DNA of 64,000 nucleotides from Glaciecola sp965660625 (GCA_965660625.1 CBFIAR010000007.1:1-64000); one strand, 5' to 3'. Numbered from the stretch's first letter, positions 1-9,049 are shown. Notes: a model not told the origin generated them from the sequence alone. Program-made: numbers and translations.

Positions 1-375
1 ACCGGTTTAGTAGCAACGGTCAGTGGTACAGTGAACACAAGCATTGCGGGTTCTTACACGATTACTTACACAGCAACTGACGCGGCTAATAACCAGTCGA
101 CGCTTACTAGAACGATTATTGTTGAAGAGTCGGTTGTTGAAGACACAACAGCGCCCGTCATCACACTAATAGGTGATGCGGTAATTACCCTAACCGTGGG
201 TGACGTATACAATGAACAAGGTGCCAACGTAGAGGATAACGTTGATACCGGTTTAGTAGCAACGGTCAGTGGTACAGTGAACACAAGCATTGCGGGTTCT
301 TACACGATTACTTACACAGCAACCGACGCGGCTAATAATCAGTCGACGCTTACTAGAACAATTATTGTTGAAGAG
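1..375 (+). repeat. Tandem 246-bp Ig-like repeat
   Basis: Bases 1-129 and 247-375 are the same sequence with only three differences (near 78, 103 and 115), all at synonymous third positions. The period is 246 bp (82 codons). The left copy is cut by the window edge, so further copies may precede it. Confidence 0.9.
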
Positions 376-2124
376 CCAGTTGTTACCACCACTAACGCAT
401 ATATATTCCATTCCGAATCCACCGACTCCTTCTTTATGGAATTCTGGGGCGATACTTGGTCTACCGGCACACAATATACCGACCAACCTTCTGATAACAC
501 ATACGCCAAGTCCTTAGAGATCACAAAAAGCTCAGGGTGGGGAACTGTTATTGCTTGGGGAAATCAACCTCAAAATGCCGTTGATATTTCTACGTATACC
601 CATGCTAGATTTAAAGTTAAAACTGAAACCTTTACTGGTATTGATGTGATAGTGCAAAGCGCAACACAGCAACAATCTCAAATTGTTTATAACTTTTCAT
701 CAGGAACTGATTTAGGCAACGGTTGGATAGAAATGGAAGTCACACTGCCTAGTTTTAGTGATATGACCTGGTTTTCGTTAAACTTTTTAGGTGACGCGGG
801 TACAACCGTATTGTTAGCCGATGTTTACTTCACAACGCTTGAGCCAGAAGTTGTTACAGGCCCACCTGAAGGTGCCCCGATCCCACCAAATTTCGCAAAT
901 AATGAAGTAGTTGTGCTATACAGTGATAGCCTTACTGAAGATAGCTATATTGGCGTTTGGAATGCTAACTACTATAACGCCCCTATTTACGCTAATGGTG
1001 ATGTGAATGGGAATAATTTTGCGAAGTACACAATCACAGCAGGCGGCACAAATGGTGGTGTGACGGGTCTTGAGTTTGGCTTTGAGAACGGACCATTAGA
1101 TGCTTCGCAGAATACTATCTGGAACATGGATATGTACATTGAACCAGGGATCACGCAAGTTGAGGTGCAATTAGTGTCAAGAGATGGTGGCGCAAAACGT
1201 ACCTTTATCAGCCCTACCACGGGCACTTGGCTGCATTTAGAGATGCCGTATAGCGAGCTGGTCGATAATGACGGTGCTGGCTTCGATGCGCTAAATAGCA
1301 GCATATTGCAACTCATTGTTATTCAGCTTTGGGGGCCAGAAGGAACCTCTGTTTATGTTGATAATATTTACTTTTCAGGTGTTTCTGTGTCTTATGATAT
1401 AACGGTAAATGTTGTCGATAATAATACACCATTAGAAAATGCAACTGTAAAGCTAGGTGATATTGCGGTTAATACTGATGCTAATGGTGACGCAGTTCTT
1501 AACGTACCAGAAGCGCAATACAAAGTACTCGTTGAAGCTGAAGGTTATGGCGCAGCGCAGGCTAATCAGCTTATTTCGGGCAGTGATGCTAGTCTGTCGA
1601 TGAGTTTGTTGCCGCTAAATAGCGGTCCCTCAGTTGCAGCGCCAATCCCAATGGCAACTAACGATGAAGCCTTTGTTCTTTATAGCGATACACTGACGGT
1701 TGATAAGCCTATTTCATTTTGGAATGACAATTTCTACAAGGCACCAACGTTCTCACAGATCAACATTGGAGGTGACAATATTGGTAAATTCCAAATCATC
1801 CCTGGTGGTGAAAACGGTGGTATATCAGGTATTCAATTTGGAATACAAGGTGGTCCCGTAGATCTATCAAATGCTACCGGGTTGCGTTTTGATCTGTATG
1901 TAACCTCGGGTATAACACAAACTCAATTTCAGGTTATTCCATCATATGGTAATTCGGGTGTTTCGAATAATTTAACCTGGCCAACAGAACAATGGGTAAC
2001 AGTGGAGTTACCATTCTCCGAGCTAAATAGAGAGTTCGATACCTCCAGCTTAATCATGTTTAGTGTTCAATTGTGGGGAACAACTAGGGACGCGGTATAT
2101 ATGGATAATATTTACTTCTACTAA
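1..2124 (+). CDS. Secreted modular carbohydrate-binding protein, C-terminal part (5' truncated by window)
   Basis: The open frame runs from base 1 without a true start, so this is the C-terminus of a larger protein. In order it shows one partial and one full DUF5011-type Ig-like repeat (the full one opening with TAPVITLIGD), then a beta-sandwich module (about residues 122-270 counted from base 31). A second module follows at about 290-455, a carboxypeptidase-regulatory-like insert at about 457-530, and a third module at about 540-697. Modules 2 and 3 are clearly related: both have VLYSD near the start, an internal GG.NGG motif and a terminal DNIYF. Such tails are common on extracellular glycoside hydrolases of marine gammaproteobacteria (family knowledge). 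The catalytic domain, if any, lies to the left, so the enzyme class cannot be named. No membrane anchor or sorting signal is seen at the C-terminus. Confidence 0.8.
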   Translation, partial: TGLVATVSGTVNTSIAGSYTITYTATDAANNQSTLTRTIIVEESVVEDTTAPVITLIGDAVITLTVGDVYNEQGANVEDNVDTGLVATVSGTVNTSIAGSYTITYTATDAANNQSTLTRTIIVEEPVVTTTNAYIFHSESTDSFFMEFWGDTWSTGTQYTDQPSDNTYAKSLEITKSSGWGTVIAWGNQPQNAVDISTYTHARFKVKTETFTGIDVIVQSATQQQSQIVYNFSSGTDLGNGWIEMEVTLPSFSDMTWFSLNFLGDAGTTVLLADVYFTTLEPEVVTGPPEGAPIPPNFANNEVVVLYSDSLTEDSYIGVWNANYYNAPIYANGDVNGNNFAKYTITAGGTNGGVTGLEFGFENGPLDASQNTIWNMDMYIEPGITQVEVQLVSRDGGAKRTFISPTTGTWLHLEMPYSELVDNDGAGFDALNSSILQLIVIQLWGPEGTSVYVDNIYFSGVSVSYDITVNVVDNNTPLENATVKLGDIAVNTDANGDAVLNVPEAQYKVLVEAEGYGAAQANQLISGSDASLSMSLLPLNSGPSVAAPIPMATNDEAFVLYSDTLTVDKPISFWNDNFYKAPTFSQINIGGDNIGKFQIIPGGENGGISGIQFGIQGGPVDLSNATGLRFDLYVTSGITQTQFQVIPSYGNSGVSNNLTWPTEQWVTVELPFSELNREFDTSSLIMFSVQLWGTTRDAVYMDNIYFY

Positions 2125-2135
2125 TGACACTCTAT

Positions 2136-2162
2136 CCGCCCTTTTGATTTTCGAGAGGGCGG
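2136..2162 (+). terminator. Putative terminator of the modular protein gene
   Basis: CCGCCCT (2136-2142) pairs with AGGGCGG (2156-2162) across a 13-base AT-rich loop, 12 bases after the stop codon. The T-tract after it is weak, so Rho-independent function is probable but not certain. Confidence 0.55.
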
Positions 2163-2470
2163 AATTACTTTGCTATCTATGTTTTTTGCTTTATGGTGAT
2201 ATCGCCTAGATTGACGAAATAACAAATTAGTCATTATCATATGTCTCACTCAAAGCCACGCTTTATCCGCATCAAAATCAATACCCGTTGAATACAACTA
2301 GAATGTCGTTTATTCTTTTGAATTCAAGTCACCAACTTCTATTTTACGTGCTTTTTTAATCTTACTGAGAGCGCCAATTGAGTTTTTAGTTACTCACAAG
2401 CTGAGGTGACTTTTTGCAAAGTAGTTAATCGGTTAATTACACGACTATATAAGTTTAAAGGCGGCAATAT
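2163..2470. other. Intergenic gap
   Basis: About 300 bases without a convincing gene. The last 30 bases before the HD gene contain a TATATAA-like element (near 2445) and the leader GGCGGC near 2460, which may be promoter and ribosome-binding material. Nothing else is recognisable. Confidence 0.5.
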
Positions 2471-3034
2471 ATGAATACACCATCAGCGTCATTCACCAGA
2501 ATGCAAGACGGAACTAAAGACGATTGGATGAAAATCGCAGCGGCTCACAAACTCGATTTTACGAAAACAGCTGACCGATTTATTGCGATGTTACAGCAAT
2601 TGGATGGCGTAACATTGGGCTTTGCATGCGATCAACTGCATCATGCATTAATGACGGCAACCTTGGCTCGAAGAGACTGCGCGACCGATGAGCAAATTGT
2701 CGTTGCCTTGTGTCATGACATTGCTAAAACGATTAACGTGCCTAACCATGGACCAATTGCTGCCGAAATGTTTCGCCCTTACGTGTCTGACGAGTGTTAT
2801 TATGTGTTAAAGCATCACCAAGATTTTCAGGGCGAGCACTATTACGCTTATTTGGGAGCGCCAACTGATCTTCGCTTAAAGTATAAAGATGAACCTTGGT
2901 ATGATCTAGCGGTGAAGCTAGTTGATGAATGGGATGCAGAGAGTTTTGATCCTAACTTTGAAGTGGACAGTCTTGACAGTTTCATCCCATTGGTTCGTAA
3001 AGTGATTCACGACCAACCAATGTCATTGGGATAG
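2471..3034 (+). CDS. HD-domain protein of the PhnZ/TmpB-like (COG4341) group
   Basis: This is a 187-residue single-domain protein. Metal-ligand positions typical of HD proteins are visible: H57/H58 in DQLHHA, H82-D83 in CHDIAK, H93, H115/H116 in LKHHQDF, and acidic residues around 152-160. Length and motif order fit the small HD family that includes the di-iron oxygenases PhnZ and TmpB, which cleave C-P bonds, as well as uncharacterised members annotated as predicted HD phosphohydrolases. No phosphonate gene lies nearby, so the substrate is unknown. It appears monocistronic, with 161 bases to the next gene. It could instead be a plain phosphohydrolase; the fold assignment is firm and the reaction is not. 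Confidence 0.75.
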   Translation: MNTPSASFTRMQDGTKDDWMKIAAAHKLDFTKTADRFIAMLQQLDGVTLGFACDQLHHALMTATLARRDCATDEQIVVALCHDIAKTINVPNHGPIAAEMFRPYVSDECYYVLKHHQDFQGEHYYAYLGAPTDLRLKYKDEPWYDLAVKLVDEWDAESFDPNFEVDSLDSFIPLVRKVIHDQPMSLG

Positions 3035-3195
3035 GTTGCTAGTAAGCAGCTAGTTGTCACAATGAAATCCATCCGTGTTATCGAAATTTTTAAACAATAG
3101 TCTGAGCTAGATCATTGTTTTGTCTTATTTACGTGAGATTCTGAGCACTGCAGGTGTAGTATGAGAATTGAGCATATAAATAAGGTAAAACGACA

Positions 3196-3543
3196 ATGAA
3201 AAACTTCCCTGATCACTATAACGAATTAAACGAATGGATGGAAAATTTGGGTGTGGCCATTCCTAATACCATGCAAAGTTTCGGTAAGCTTCATGAAACT
3301 AGTCTGAGTAAGGGAGCGCTCGATAGCAAAACGAAAGAATTAATCGCCTTAGGTATTGCGATTACCGTAAGGTGCGATGGTTGCATTTCTTTTCATGTGC
3401 ATGATGCGATGCAAGCCGGTGCAACAAAGAATGAAATTGCAGAGACAGTTGCTGTTGCCATATTAATGGGGGGAGGGCCGTCAGTTGTTTACGGAATCGA
3501 GGCTTTCCAAGCGGTTTCTCAATTTCAAGAACAAGGGTTGTAG
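3196..3543 (+). CDS. Carboxymuconolactone decarboxylase/AhpD-like protein
   Basis: This 115-residue protein carries the CMD-family redox motif C60-D-G-C63 followed by H67, with the upstream helix LDSKTKELIALGIAI typical of the fold. Proteins with this CxxC...H signature act as AhpD-like disulfide reductases or peroxidases. True carboxymuconolactone decarboxylases usually lack the cysteine pair, so a redox role is more likely. The start is supported by an AAGGT-like ribosome-binding site 11-14 bases upstream. No ahpC or protocatechuate gene lies nearby. Confidence 0.8.
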   Translation: MKNFPDHYNELNEWMENLGVAIPNTMQSFGKLHETSLSKGALDSKTKELIALGIAITVRCDGCISFHVHDAMQAGATKNEIAETVAVAILMGGGPSVVYGIEAFQAVSQFQEQGL

Positions 3544-3761
3544 ATCTGTCACCTTCTTCTTAATGCCGCTTGCAAACGGGCTTTATTAGGATGCTTAAGG
3601 AATATAAGCATTTGTATAGATTAAACGGACCTTGTATAAAAATAATCCGTCAATTATATTGAATCACTGGGTGTGATTTAAAACTTCAAAAGCGAGAGTA
3701 TAAAAAAGCGCCACGCTACGCAATTATCAATGATTTAATTTATGTATCAACAAGGTGCAAC

Positions 3762-5435
3762 ATGGCTAAGAAAGTCGTTTTTTCTCCAACCACAGCAGAG
3801 ACCCATGAGGTCACCAATCAACCAAGTCCATTAGAAAACTATAACGCCTTCGAAAGTGATGAAGTACTTCAACAATGGGTTGATACATTTGGCGGTAGTT
3901 GGGGTAAAGATAAATTATTAAGCTACGGTGATTTAGTCGGTGGCAAATTGCTTGCCGACGGGTTTGAAGCGAATAAATATAAGCCAGAATTTGTCTCACA
4001 TAATCGCTTTGGGAAGCGCGTCGACTTAGTTACTTTCCATCCTTCCTATCACGCACTAATGCGTGAGGCGATAAGTGCCGAACACCATTCTCTGCCTTGG
4101 ACCAGTAGTAAGAAAGGGGCACACGTGGTGCGTGCAGGATTAGAATTCTTGCATACTCAAGCAGATCCCGGAAGCGGCTGTCCTTTAACCATGACGTTTG
4201 CCTCTGTTGCCGCAATAAAGCATCAGCCGACCTTAGCAAAAGAATGGATTCCTAGAATCACAAGAACCAGTTATGACCCTCGAAATATTCCTTTTTATGA
4301 AAAATCGGGCGTAACAATTGGTATGGCGATGACTGAGAAACAAGGCGGGTCAGATGTTAGAGCTAATACAACTCGTGCAGTGCAGATTGGTGAAGAACGA
4401 GGCGTAGCTACTTTTGAACTTGTTGGCCATAAATGGTTTTGTTCGGCGCCAATGTGTGACGCATTTTTTGTTTTAGCCTATACAGAAATCGGATTGAGTT
4501 GCTTTTTATTGCCGCGTTGGAAGCCTGATGGCACTAAAAACCCAATGCATATTCAACGACTAAAAAATAAAATTGCGAATGTCTCCAACGCATCATCAGA
4601 AGTTGAATTTAGAGGTGCTTTTGCTTGGTTGGTTGGTGAGCAAGGGCGCGGTATTAATACCATATTAGACATGGTTTCGATGACTCGTTTTGACTGTATG
4701 GTAGGTTCGTCGTCTATTATGTCTTTGGCTATACAGCAAGCTTTACATCATACTGGAGAGCGTAGCGTTTTTGGTAAAAGCCTTCATGAACAACCTCTCA
4801 TGCAAAACGTATTGGCAGACTTAGCCATTGAGGCAGAAGCTGCCCTTGCAATTTCAATGAGAATGGCAAAAGCATTAGACGATGATGAACATGACTTTGT
4901 TAGAATTGGCACCGCGATAGGAAAGTATTGGATTTGCAAGCGGGCTCCTCAACACACCTATGAATGCATGGAGTCGATTGGCGCTGTTGCATTAATTGCC
5001 GACAACGTTTTAGCCAGACTGTATACAGAATCACCCGTTAACGCTATCTGGGAGGGCTCGGGTAACGTGCAATGTTTAGACGTACTGAGAACATTGCAGA
5101 AAGAGCCTTTAGCCGTTAAAGCATTTATTCAAGAATTAGCGCGAGCTCGGAATATAAATGCGTTATACGACGAGTATTTTATCAAGTTTGAAACATCCTT
5201 AAATAATAAGAAAGACTTAGAGTTTAGAGCCCGCCAAATAGTCGAACAAATGGCACTGGCTTGGCAAGCAGCAACCTTGCTTTTGTATGGCGATACACTT
5301 ATCGCTACGAGTTTTATTAAATCACGACTTACTGATTCCGGAGGTCATATGTATGGAACGCTGGATACCTCGGTGAATGTTGCAGAAATAATAGCAAGAG
5401 CAAAACCTAAACTGAATGCTACTGAATCCAATTAG
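3762..5435 (+). CDS. aidB: AidB-like acyl-CoA dehydrogenase
   Basis: This 557-residue flavoprotein belongs to the acyl-CoA dehydrogenase superfamily, subgroup AidB (E. coli AidB is about 540 residues). Diagnostic features are the N-terminal THEVTNQPSPLENYN segment, the MTEKQGGSDVRANTT motif near residue 190, HKWFCSAPMCDAF near 225, MTRFDCMVG near 308 and YECMESIGA and WEGSGNVQCLD towards the C-terminal helical domain. AidB is induced by alkylating agents and binds DNA in E. coli; its enzymatic substrate is unsettled. No adaptation-response regulator lies nearby. The next reading frame starts at the base after its stop, but that frame is a gene remnant, so no operon is implied. Confidence 0.85.
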   Translation: MAKKVVFSPTTAETHEVTNQPSPLENYNAFESDEVLQQWVDTFGGSWGKDKLLSYGDLVGGKLLADGFEANKYKPEFVSHNRFGKRVDLVTFHPSYHALMREAISAEHHSLPWTSSKKGAHVVRAGLEFLHTQADPGSGCPLTMTFASVAAIKHQPTLAKEWIPRITRTSYDPRNIPFYEKSGVTIGMAMTEKQGGSDVRANTTRAVQIGEERGVATFELVGHKWFCSAPMCDAFFVLAYTEIGLSCFLLPRWKPDGTKNPMHIQRLKNKIANVSNASSEVEFRGAFAWLVGEQGRGINTILDMVSMTRFDCMVGSSSIMSLAIQQALHHTGERSVFGKSLHEQPLMQNVLADLAIEAEAALAISMRMAKALDDDEHDFVRIGTAIGKYWICKRAPQHTYECMESIGAVALIADNVLARLYTESPVNAIWEGSGNVQCLDVLRTLQKEPLAVKAFIQELARARNINALYDEYFIKFETSLNNKKDLEFRARQIVEQMALAWQAATLLLYGDTLIATSFIKSRLTDSGGHMYGTLDTSVNVAEIIARAKPKLNATESN

Positions 5436-5815
5436 GTGTTACTGAGTCAATCATCCACTATGGAAAGTGGCTGCCAAGCTTTACATGAAAAAGGTATTAA
5501 AATTGTATTAGTCACATTAGGAAGTAAAGGCTGTTTTGTGTCTCATAGTGGGCAGCAATATTTAGTTCCAGCTTATGAAATCGACGCAGTTGATACTACT
5601 GGAGCGGGTGATTCGTTTATTGGGTCTGTACTTTTTAAATGTCAAATACGCCCCAAGGAAACGATTTTTATGCATCTCGACTACGCGAATTTGTTGAGTT
5701 TTCAGAAAAAGTAAGTGGTCTTGTATGCTCTAAAATAGGCGCAATGACCGCACTACCAACGCAATTAGAAGTGGAGTCATTAGAGTTTATCGTTAAACAA
5801 CAATCCGTAAATTAA
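5436..5815 (+). pseudogene. PfkB-family sugar kinase remnant (C-terminal, frameshifted)
   Basis: The frame from 5436 encodes a typical fructokinase C-terminal segment: GIKIVLVTLGSKG followed by the family signature DTTGAGDSF. It loses similarity after about 5650. The homologous frame resumes one register over, from about 5675 to the stop at 5813-5815, reading REFVEFSEKVSGLVCSKIG and then AMTALPT. The N-terminal 200 or so residues expected of a PfkB kinase are absent, because aidB ends one base upstream. It is therefore both 5' truncated and frameshifted, and is not expected to be functional. Confidence 0.8.
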
Positions 5816-6131
5816 TTTATGGTAATTTTAATTTAGGTGAAATTTTGGATAGAGGATGACTGTGTTTTTTAAGATTGACACTTTTACGCCTCTTGGCACT
5901 GTTATTGAGGAGCTGCCAGATCAATGCTAATTCTATCCATTAAGTAACTATTGATATAATGCATTCGCTTTATAATCCATGGGTATACTGTCATTAACTT
6001 TGGGTTCTAGGCAGACTGCATGCCGTGTCTATTTTCCTCGAAGGGGGGGAAATCAGTATTCCTCGACCTTTGTATTCGATTCCGCCATAATTGTGCATCT
6101 TATCAGTGCTGTATAATTAGAAGAAAAGCTA
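5816..6131. other. Intergenic region upstream of the PilB-like gene
   Basis: This holds a 24-codon open frame at 5856-5930 (MTVFFKIDTF start) that could be the head of another lost gene, but it is too short to identify. A TATAAT at 6112-6117 lies 15 bases after TTGTGC, a poorly spaced promoter candidate for the gene at 6132. No RNA gene or repeat was recognised. Confidence 0.4.
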
Positions 6132-8024
6132 GTGAGTAAAAATGCCCTGCCTACTCAAAAGAAAAAAAGCGACCACAGAACCGGCCAATATTTGCGTCCT
6201 AAGGCCGCTGCTACCTTAAAAGAATTGCAAAAGGCACTATCACAACAAGGTGTCGTTCCCAATATTTGGCTAGGCGAGATACTCGTCGGTGAAGGACTGG
6301 TAAGTGAAGAGCAATTGCAACTAGCACTCTCTGAGCAAAGGAAAAACCGCAAGCTGCCGCTGGGGCAGATGCTAGTAGAGCAAGGCCTGATCACTCAAAA
6401 TCAGATACAACAATGCATAGCAAAAAAATTGGGGATCCCATTCGTTGATCTTAATAAATACCAGATTGATGAGAATGTTCTCAAGTTGGTACCAAAAGAA
6501 CTGATCAATAAATATAAAATCTTGCCGCTACACACATACGAAAATAAGTTGGTCTTGGCTATGGAAAATCCCATGCAATGGGAACCATTGGAGGCCGTGC
6601 GCTTTTTCACCAATCTCAATATTGAACCTGTGATAGCGTCTCAAGTAGATTTGCAGCGGGCAATTAATCAATACATAACGAGTGCTAACGAGACTGTCGT
6701 TTCCTTTTCCGAATTCGAGGCCTTGAACCTCGATGATTTCAAAGAAGAATTCATTGATGACAAGTATGCACATAACGATAGCGTCATAGCTCGCTTGGTT
6801 AATACCATTATCGTTGGCGCCCACCAAAAGAACGCCTCGGATATCCATATTGAACCTTATTCCACTCAAGCCAAAACTCTCGTGCGTATCCGCAAAGACG
6901 GTACCATGAGTAGTTATTATGAAATACCGGCACAACTTCGCAGCGCTATTGTTGCCCGCATTAAAATCATGGCCGGACTGAATATTGCTGAAAAACGTAA
7001 ACCTCAGGACGGCAAGATCGATTTCAAGAAGTTTAGCAATCTTGATATTGAACTGCGGGTTGCCACTCTGCCAACAGTAGGTGAACAGGAAGATGTTGTC
7101 ATACGTATTCTATCTGGTGGAGAGCCTATCAAGGTTGACGACTTATCGTTGAGTGTTCATAACAAAAAAACCATGCTGCGACTTATCAGTAAGCCCTATG
7201 GTCTTTTCTTCGTTTGCGGACCCACAGGCTCTGGTAAAACCACCACACTGCACTCAATCCTCGGTTTCCTAAATACCGACGATCGCAAAATCTGGACGGC
7301 AGAAGATCCAGTAGAAATTACTCAGAAAGGTCTCCGCCAGGTGCAGGTTCTACCCAAAATTGGCCTGAATTTCGCGGCTGCAATGCGCGCATTCCTGCGC
7401 GCAGATCCTGATATCATCATGATCGGTGAAATGCGTGACGCAGAAACCACGAAAATGGGTGTGGAAGCCTCTCTTACCGGTCATCTAGTATTCTCCACTT
7501 TACACACCAACAGCGCGCCAGAGAGCATTATGCGCCTTTTAGATATGGGGATGGATCCTTTCAATTTTGCTGATGCACTCATTGGTGTGCTGGCGCAACG
7601 ACTTGCCAAGCGTCTTTGCACTAGTTGCAAGGAAGCTTATGAACCCGATGAAATGGAAGTGACCAACCTCGCCACGGAATACTGCTACGAACTTAGCGAT
7701 ACCGAAGAGGAAATATCAGCCCTACAGAGCACAGTCATAGATGACTGGCGAAAACGCTTTACTGAGAATGATAAATTCATGCTAAACCATGCCATAGGCT
7801 GCGACCAGTGTGACTATACCGGTTATTCTGGCAGAGTAGGTATCCATGAATTGTTGGAGGCAACTGATACAATCAAACACAAGATCTTTGAACGAGCACA
7901 GGTTTCCGCGTTGCGCACTGCAGCACTTTCTGAAGGAATGCGTACACTTAAGCAAGATGGTATCGAAAAGGTCATTATGGGTATCACAGATATTCAACAA
8001 ATACGAAAGGTCTGCATTAAATAA
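6132..8024 (+). CDS. GspE/PilB/MshE-family secretion or pilus assembly ATPase (orphan)
   Basis: This 630-residue protein starts at GTG. It contains an MshEN/T2SSE N-terminal domain (about 45-180), then the hexameric ATPase core: Walker A GPTGSGKTT (363-371), the TAEDPVE Asp box (about 389-395), Walker B/catalytic region DPDIIMIGEMRD (about 425-436), and the STLHTNSAPES His box (about 455-465). Two CxxC pairs follow (C496/C499 and the pair in GCDQCDYTG), forming the zinc site of PilB/GspE-type extension ATPases. It would power assembly of a type IV pilus or type II secretion pseudopilus from the cytoplasm. No pilin, platform protein or secretin gene is adjacent, and both flanks are gene fragments, so it looks like an orphan or relocated copy. 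A role in c-di-GMP-responsive MSHA-like pili is possible through the N-terminal domain. Confidence 0.85.
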   Translation: MSKNALPTQKKKSDHRTGQYLRPKAAATLKELQKALSQQGVVPNIWLGEILVGEGLVSEEQLQLALSEQRKNRKLPLGQMLVEQGLITQNQIQQCIAKKLGIPFVDLNKYQIDENVLKLVPKELINKYKILPLHTYENKLVLAMENPMQWEPLEAVRFFTNLNIEPVIASQVDLQRAINQYITSANETVVSFSEFEALNLDDFKEEFIDDKYAHNDSVIARLVNTIIVGAHQKNASDIHIEPYSTQAKTLVRIRKDGTMSSYYEIPAQLRSAIVARIKIMAGLNIAEKRKPQDGKIDFKKFSNLDIELRVATLPTVGEQEDVVIRILSGGEPIKVDDLSLSVHNKKTMLRLISKPYGLFFVCGPTGSGKTTTLHSILGFLNTDDRKIWTAEDPVEITQKGLRQVQVLPKIGLNFAAAMRAFLRADPDIIMIGEMRDAETTKMGVEASLTGHLVFSTLHTNSAPESIMRLLDMGMDPFNFADALIGVLAQRLAKRLCTSCKEAYEPDEMEVTNLATEYCYELSDTEEEISALQSTVIDDWRKRFTENDKFMLNHAIGCDQCDYTGYSGRVGIHELLEATDTIKHKIFERAQVSALRTAALSEGMRTLKQDGIEKVIMGITDIQQIRKVCIK

Positions 8025-8111
8025 GTATGTTTCGCAGAGTGCCAAACCTCAAAGCATATAAGATGGTGTGTTTATAAATATAAGTTATTAAATATTTAAA
8101 AGGAGACATAA

Positions 8112-8198
8112 ATGTTGCAGGTTTTAGCAATAGGTCACATTGTATTAAGAACAACAAAGCGCGAGGAAATGCTAGATTTTTACATAAATATACTATGA
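8112..8198 (+). pseudogene. VOC/glyoxalase-family protein, N-terminal stub
   Basis: A strong AAGGAG ribosome-binding site (about 8100) precedes an ATG. The 28 codons read like the first strand and helix of a VOC protein (IGHIVLRTTKREEMLDFYIN) and then hit a stop exactly where another gene fragment begins. The remaining 100 or so residues of the fold are missing. This is a truncated remnant created by a deletion or rearrangement. Confidence 0.6.
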
Positions 8199-8458
8199 TG
8201 TTTGGACGGGTCCCCTTTCTGTTCTATGTAGCACATTTCTATCTTATCCACATTCTGGCAGTATGTCTGGGCGTGCTCCAGGGGTTTGAAGTGAATCAAT
8301 TGTTGACCTCGTTCCGCTTCTTTCCAGAAGGTTACGGGGTGGGGTTGGGAGGAGTATTTTTAGGCTGGTTAATAGTGCTCGTATTACTTTATCCCTTGTG
8401 TAAATGGTTTGCAGCCGTTAAAGCGCGCAGGCGTGATTGGTGGCTGAGTTATCTATAA
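8195..8458 (+). pseudogene. DUF1624 (heparan-alpha-glucosaminide N-acetyltransferase-like) membrane protein, C-terminal fragment
   Basis: The frame encodes FGRVPFLFYVAHFYLIH, then two hydrophobic segments, and ends KARRRDWWLSYL, as in the C-terminal end of DUF1624 multi-pass membrane proteins of about 380-400 residues. The first 300 or so residues are absent and the start overlaps the stop of the VOC stub by four bases. The ATGATG at 8195 is probably a fortuitous start. It is most likely non-functional, although it could be translated by coupling as an 87-residue two-helix peptide. Confidence 0.65.
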
Positions 8459-8506
8459 TCGTCTCAGATGCTGGCAACTTAACCTAGTTTGATTGATGTA
8501 CTTGCA

Positions 8507-9049
8507 TCAAATTAGCACTTTAAAACCCAAAAATATCAGCACGACACCACCAAATATTTCAGCTTTATTACCCAACCAGACGGATGTGCTTCGCCCCATT
8601 AGGACACCTGCATAGCTGAATAAAAATGTAATGATAGCAATGATAATGCAGGCATAAATGCCGTTTATACTCATCAAAGTTAGAGTGAAACCTGCAGCGA
8701 GTGCATCGATGCTAGTGGCAATTGCCAGCATCAATAATGCATGGTGCGAGTATTTTTTCGATATCTCCCCTTTTTCGGGTAGAGAAGTGAGCGCTTCGTA
8801 TACCATTTTGAGCCCAATAATAAGCAGTAAGATAAACGCTATCCACTTTGTATATTCGCCAAGCCAACCGAATATTGCAACGCCTCCAATATAACCAAAT
8901 AAGGGCATTAAGCCTTGGGAAATGCCGAAGTATAAACCCGCTAAAAGCGCCATTTTTTGAATTTGCTTTGGATTACTAACGCCGATGGTTAAGGACACTG
9001 CAAATGCATCCATGCTCAAAGCTATTGCGAGAAATATTATTTCAATCAT
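8507..9049 (-). CDS. mntP: Manganese efflux pump MntP
   Basis: This 180-residue, six-helix membrane protein shows the repeated family signature in both halves: LSMDAFAVS (residues 11-19) and TSIDALAAGF (about 112-121). The aspartates in these motifs are essential in E. coli MntP. It exports Mn2+ from the cytoplasm. In E. coli the gene is preceded by a yybP-ykoY Mn riboswitch and is MntR-regulated. The 120 bases upstream here are too short and show no such fold that I can recognise. It is a single gene with no partner. Confidence 0.9.
   Translation of the reverse strand: MIEIIFLAIALSMDAFAVSLTIGVSNPKQIQKMALLAGLYFGISQGLMPLFGYIGGVAIFGWLGEYTKWIAFILLLIIGLKMVYEALTSLPEKGEISKKYSHHALLMLAIATSIDALAAGFTLTLMSINGIYACIIIAIITFLFSYAGVLMGRSTSVWLGNKAEIFGGVVLIFLGFKVLI

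Noticed and set aside
5856..5930. 24-codon ORF before the PilB-like gene
   Set aside because: It is too short to assign; the GAGG upstream is too close to the ATG to be convincing. It is mentioned only as part of the intergenic description.
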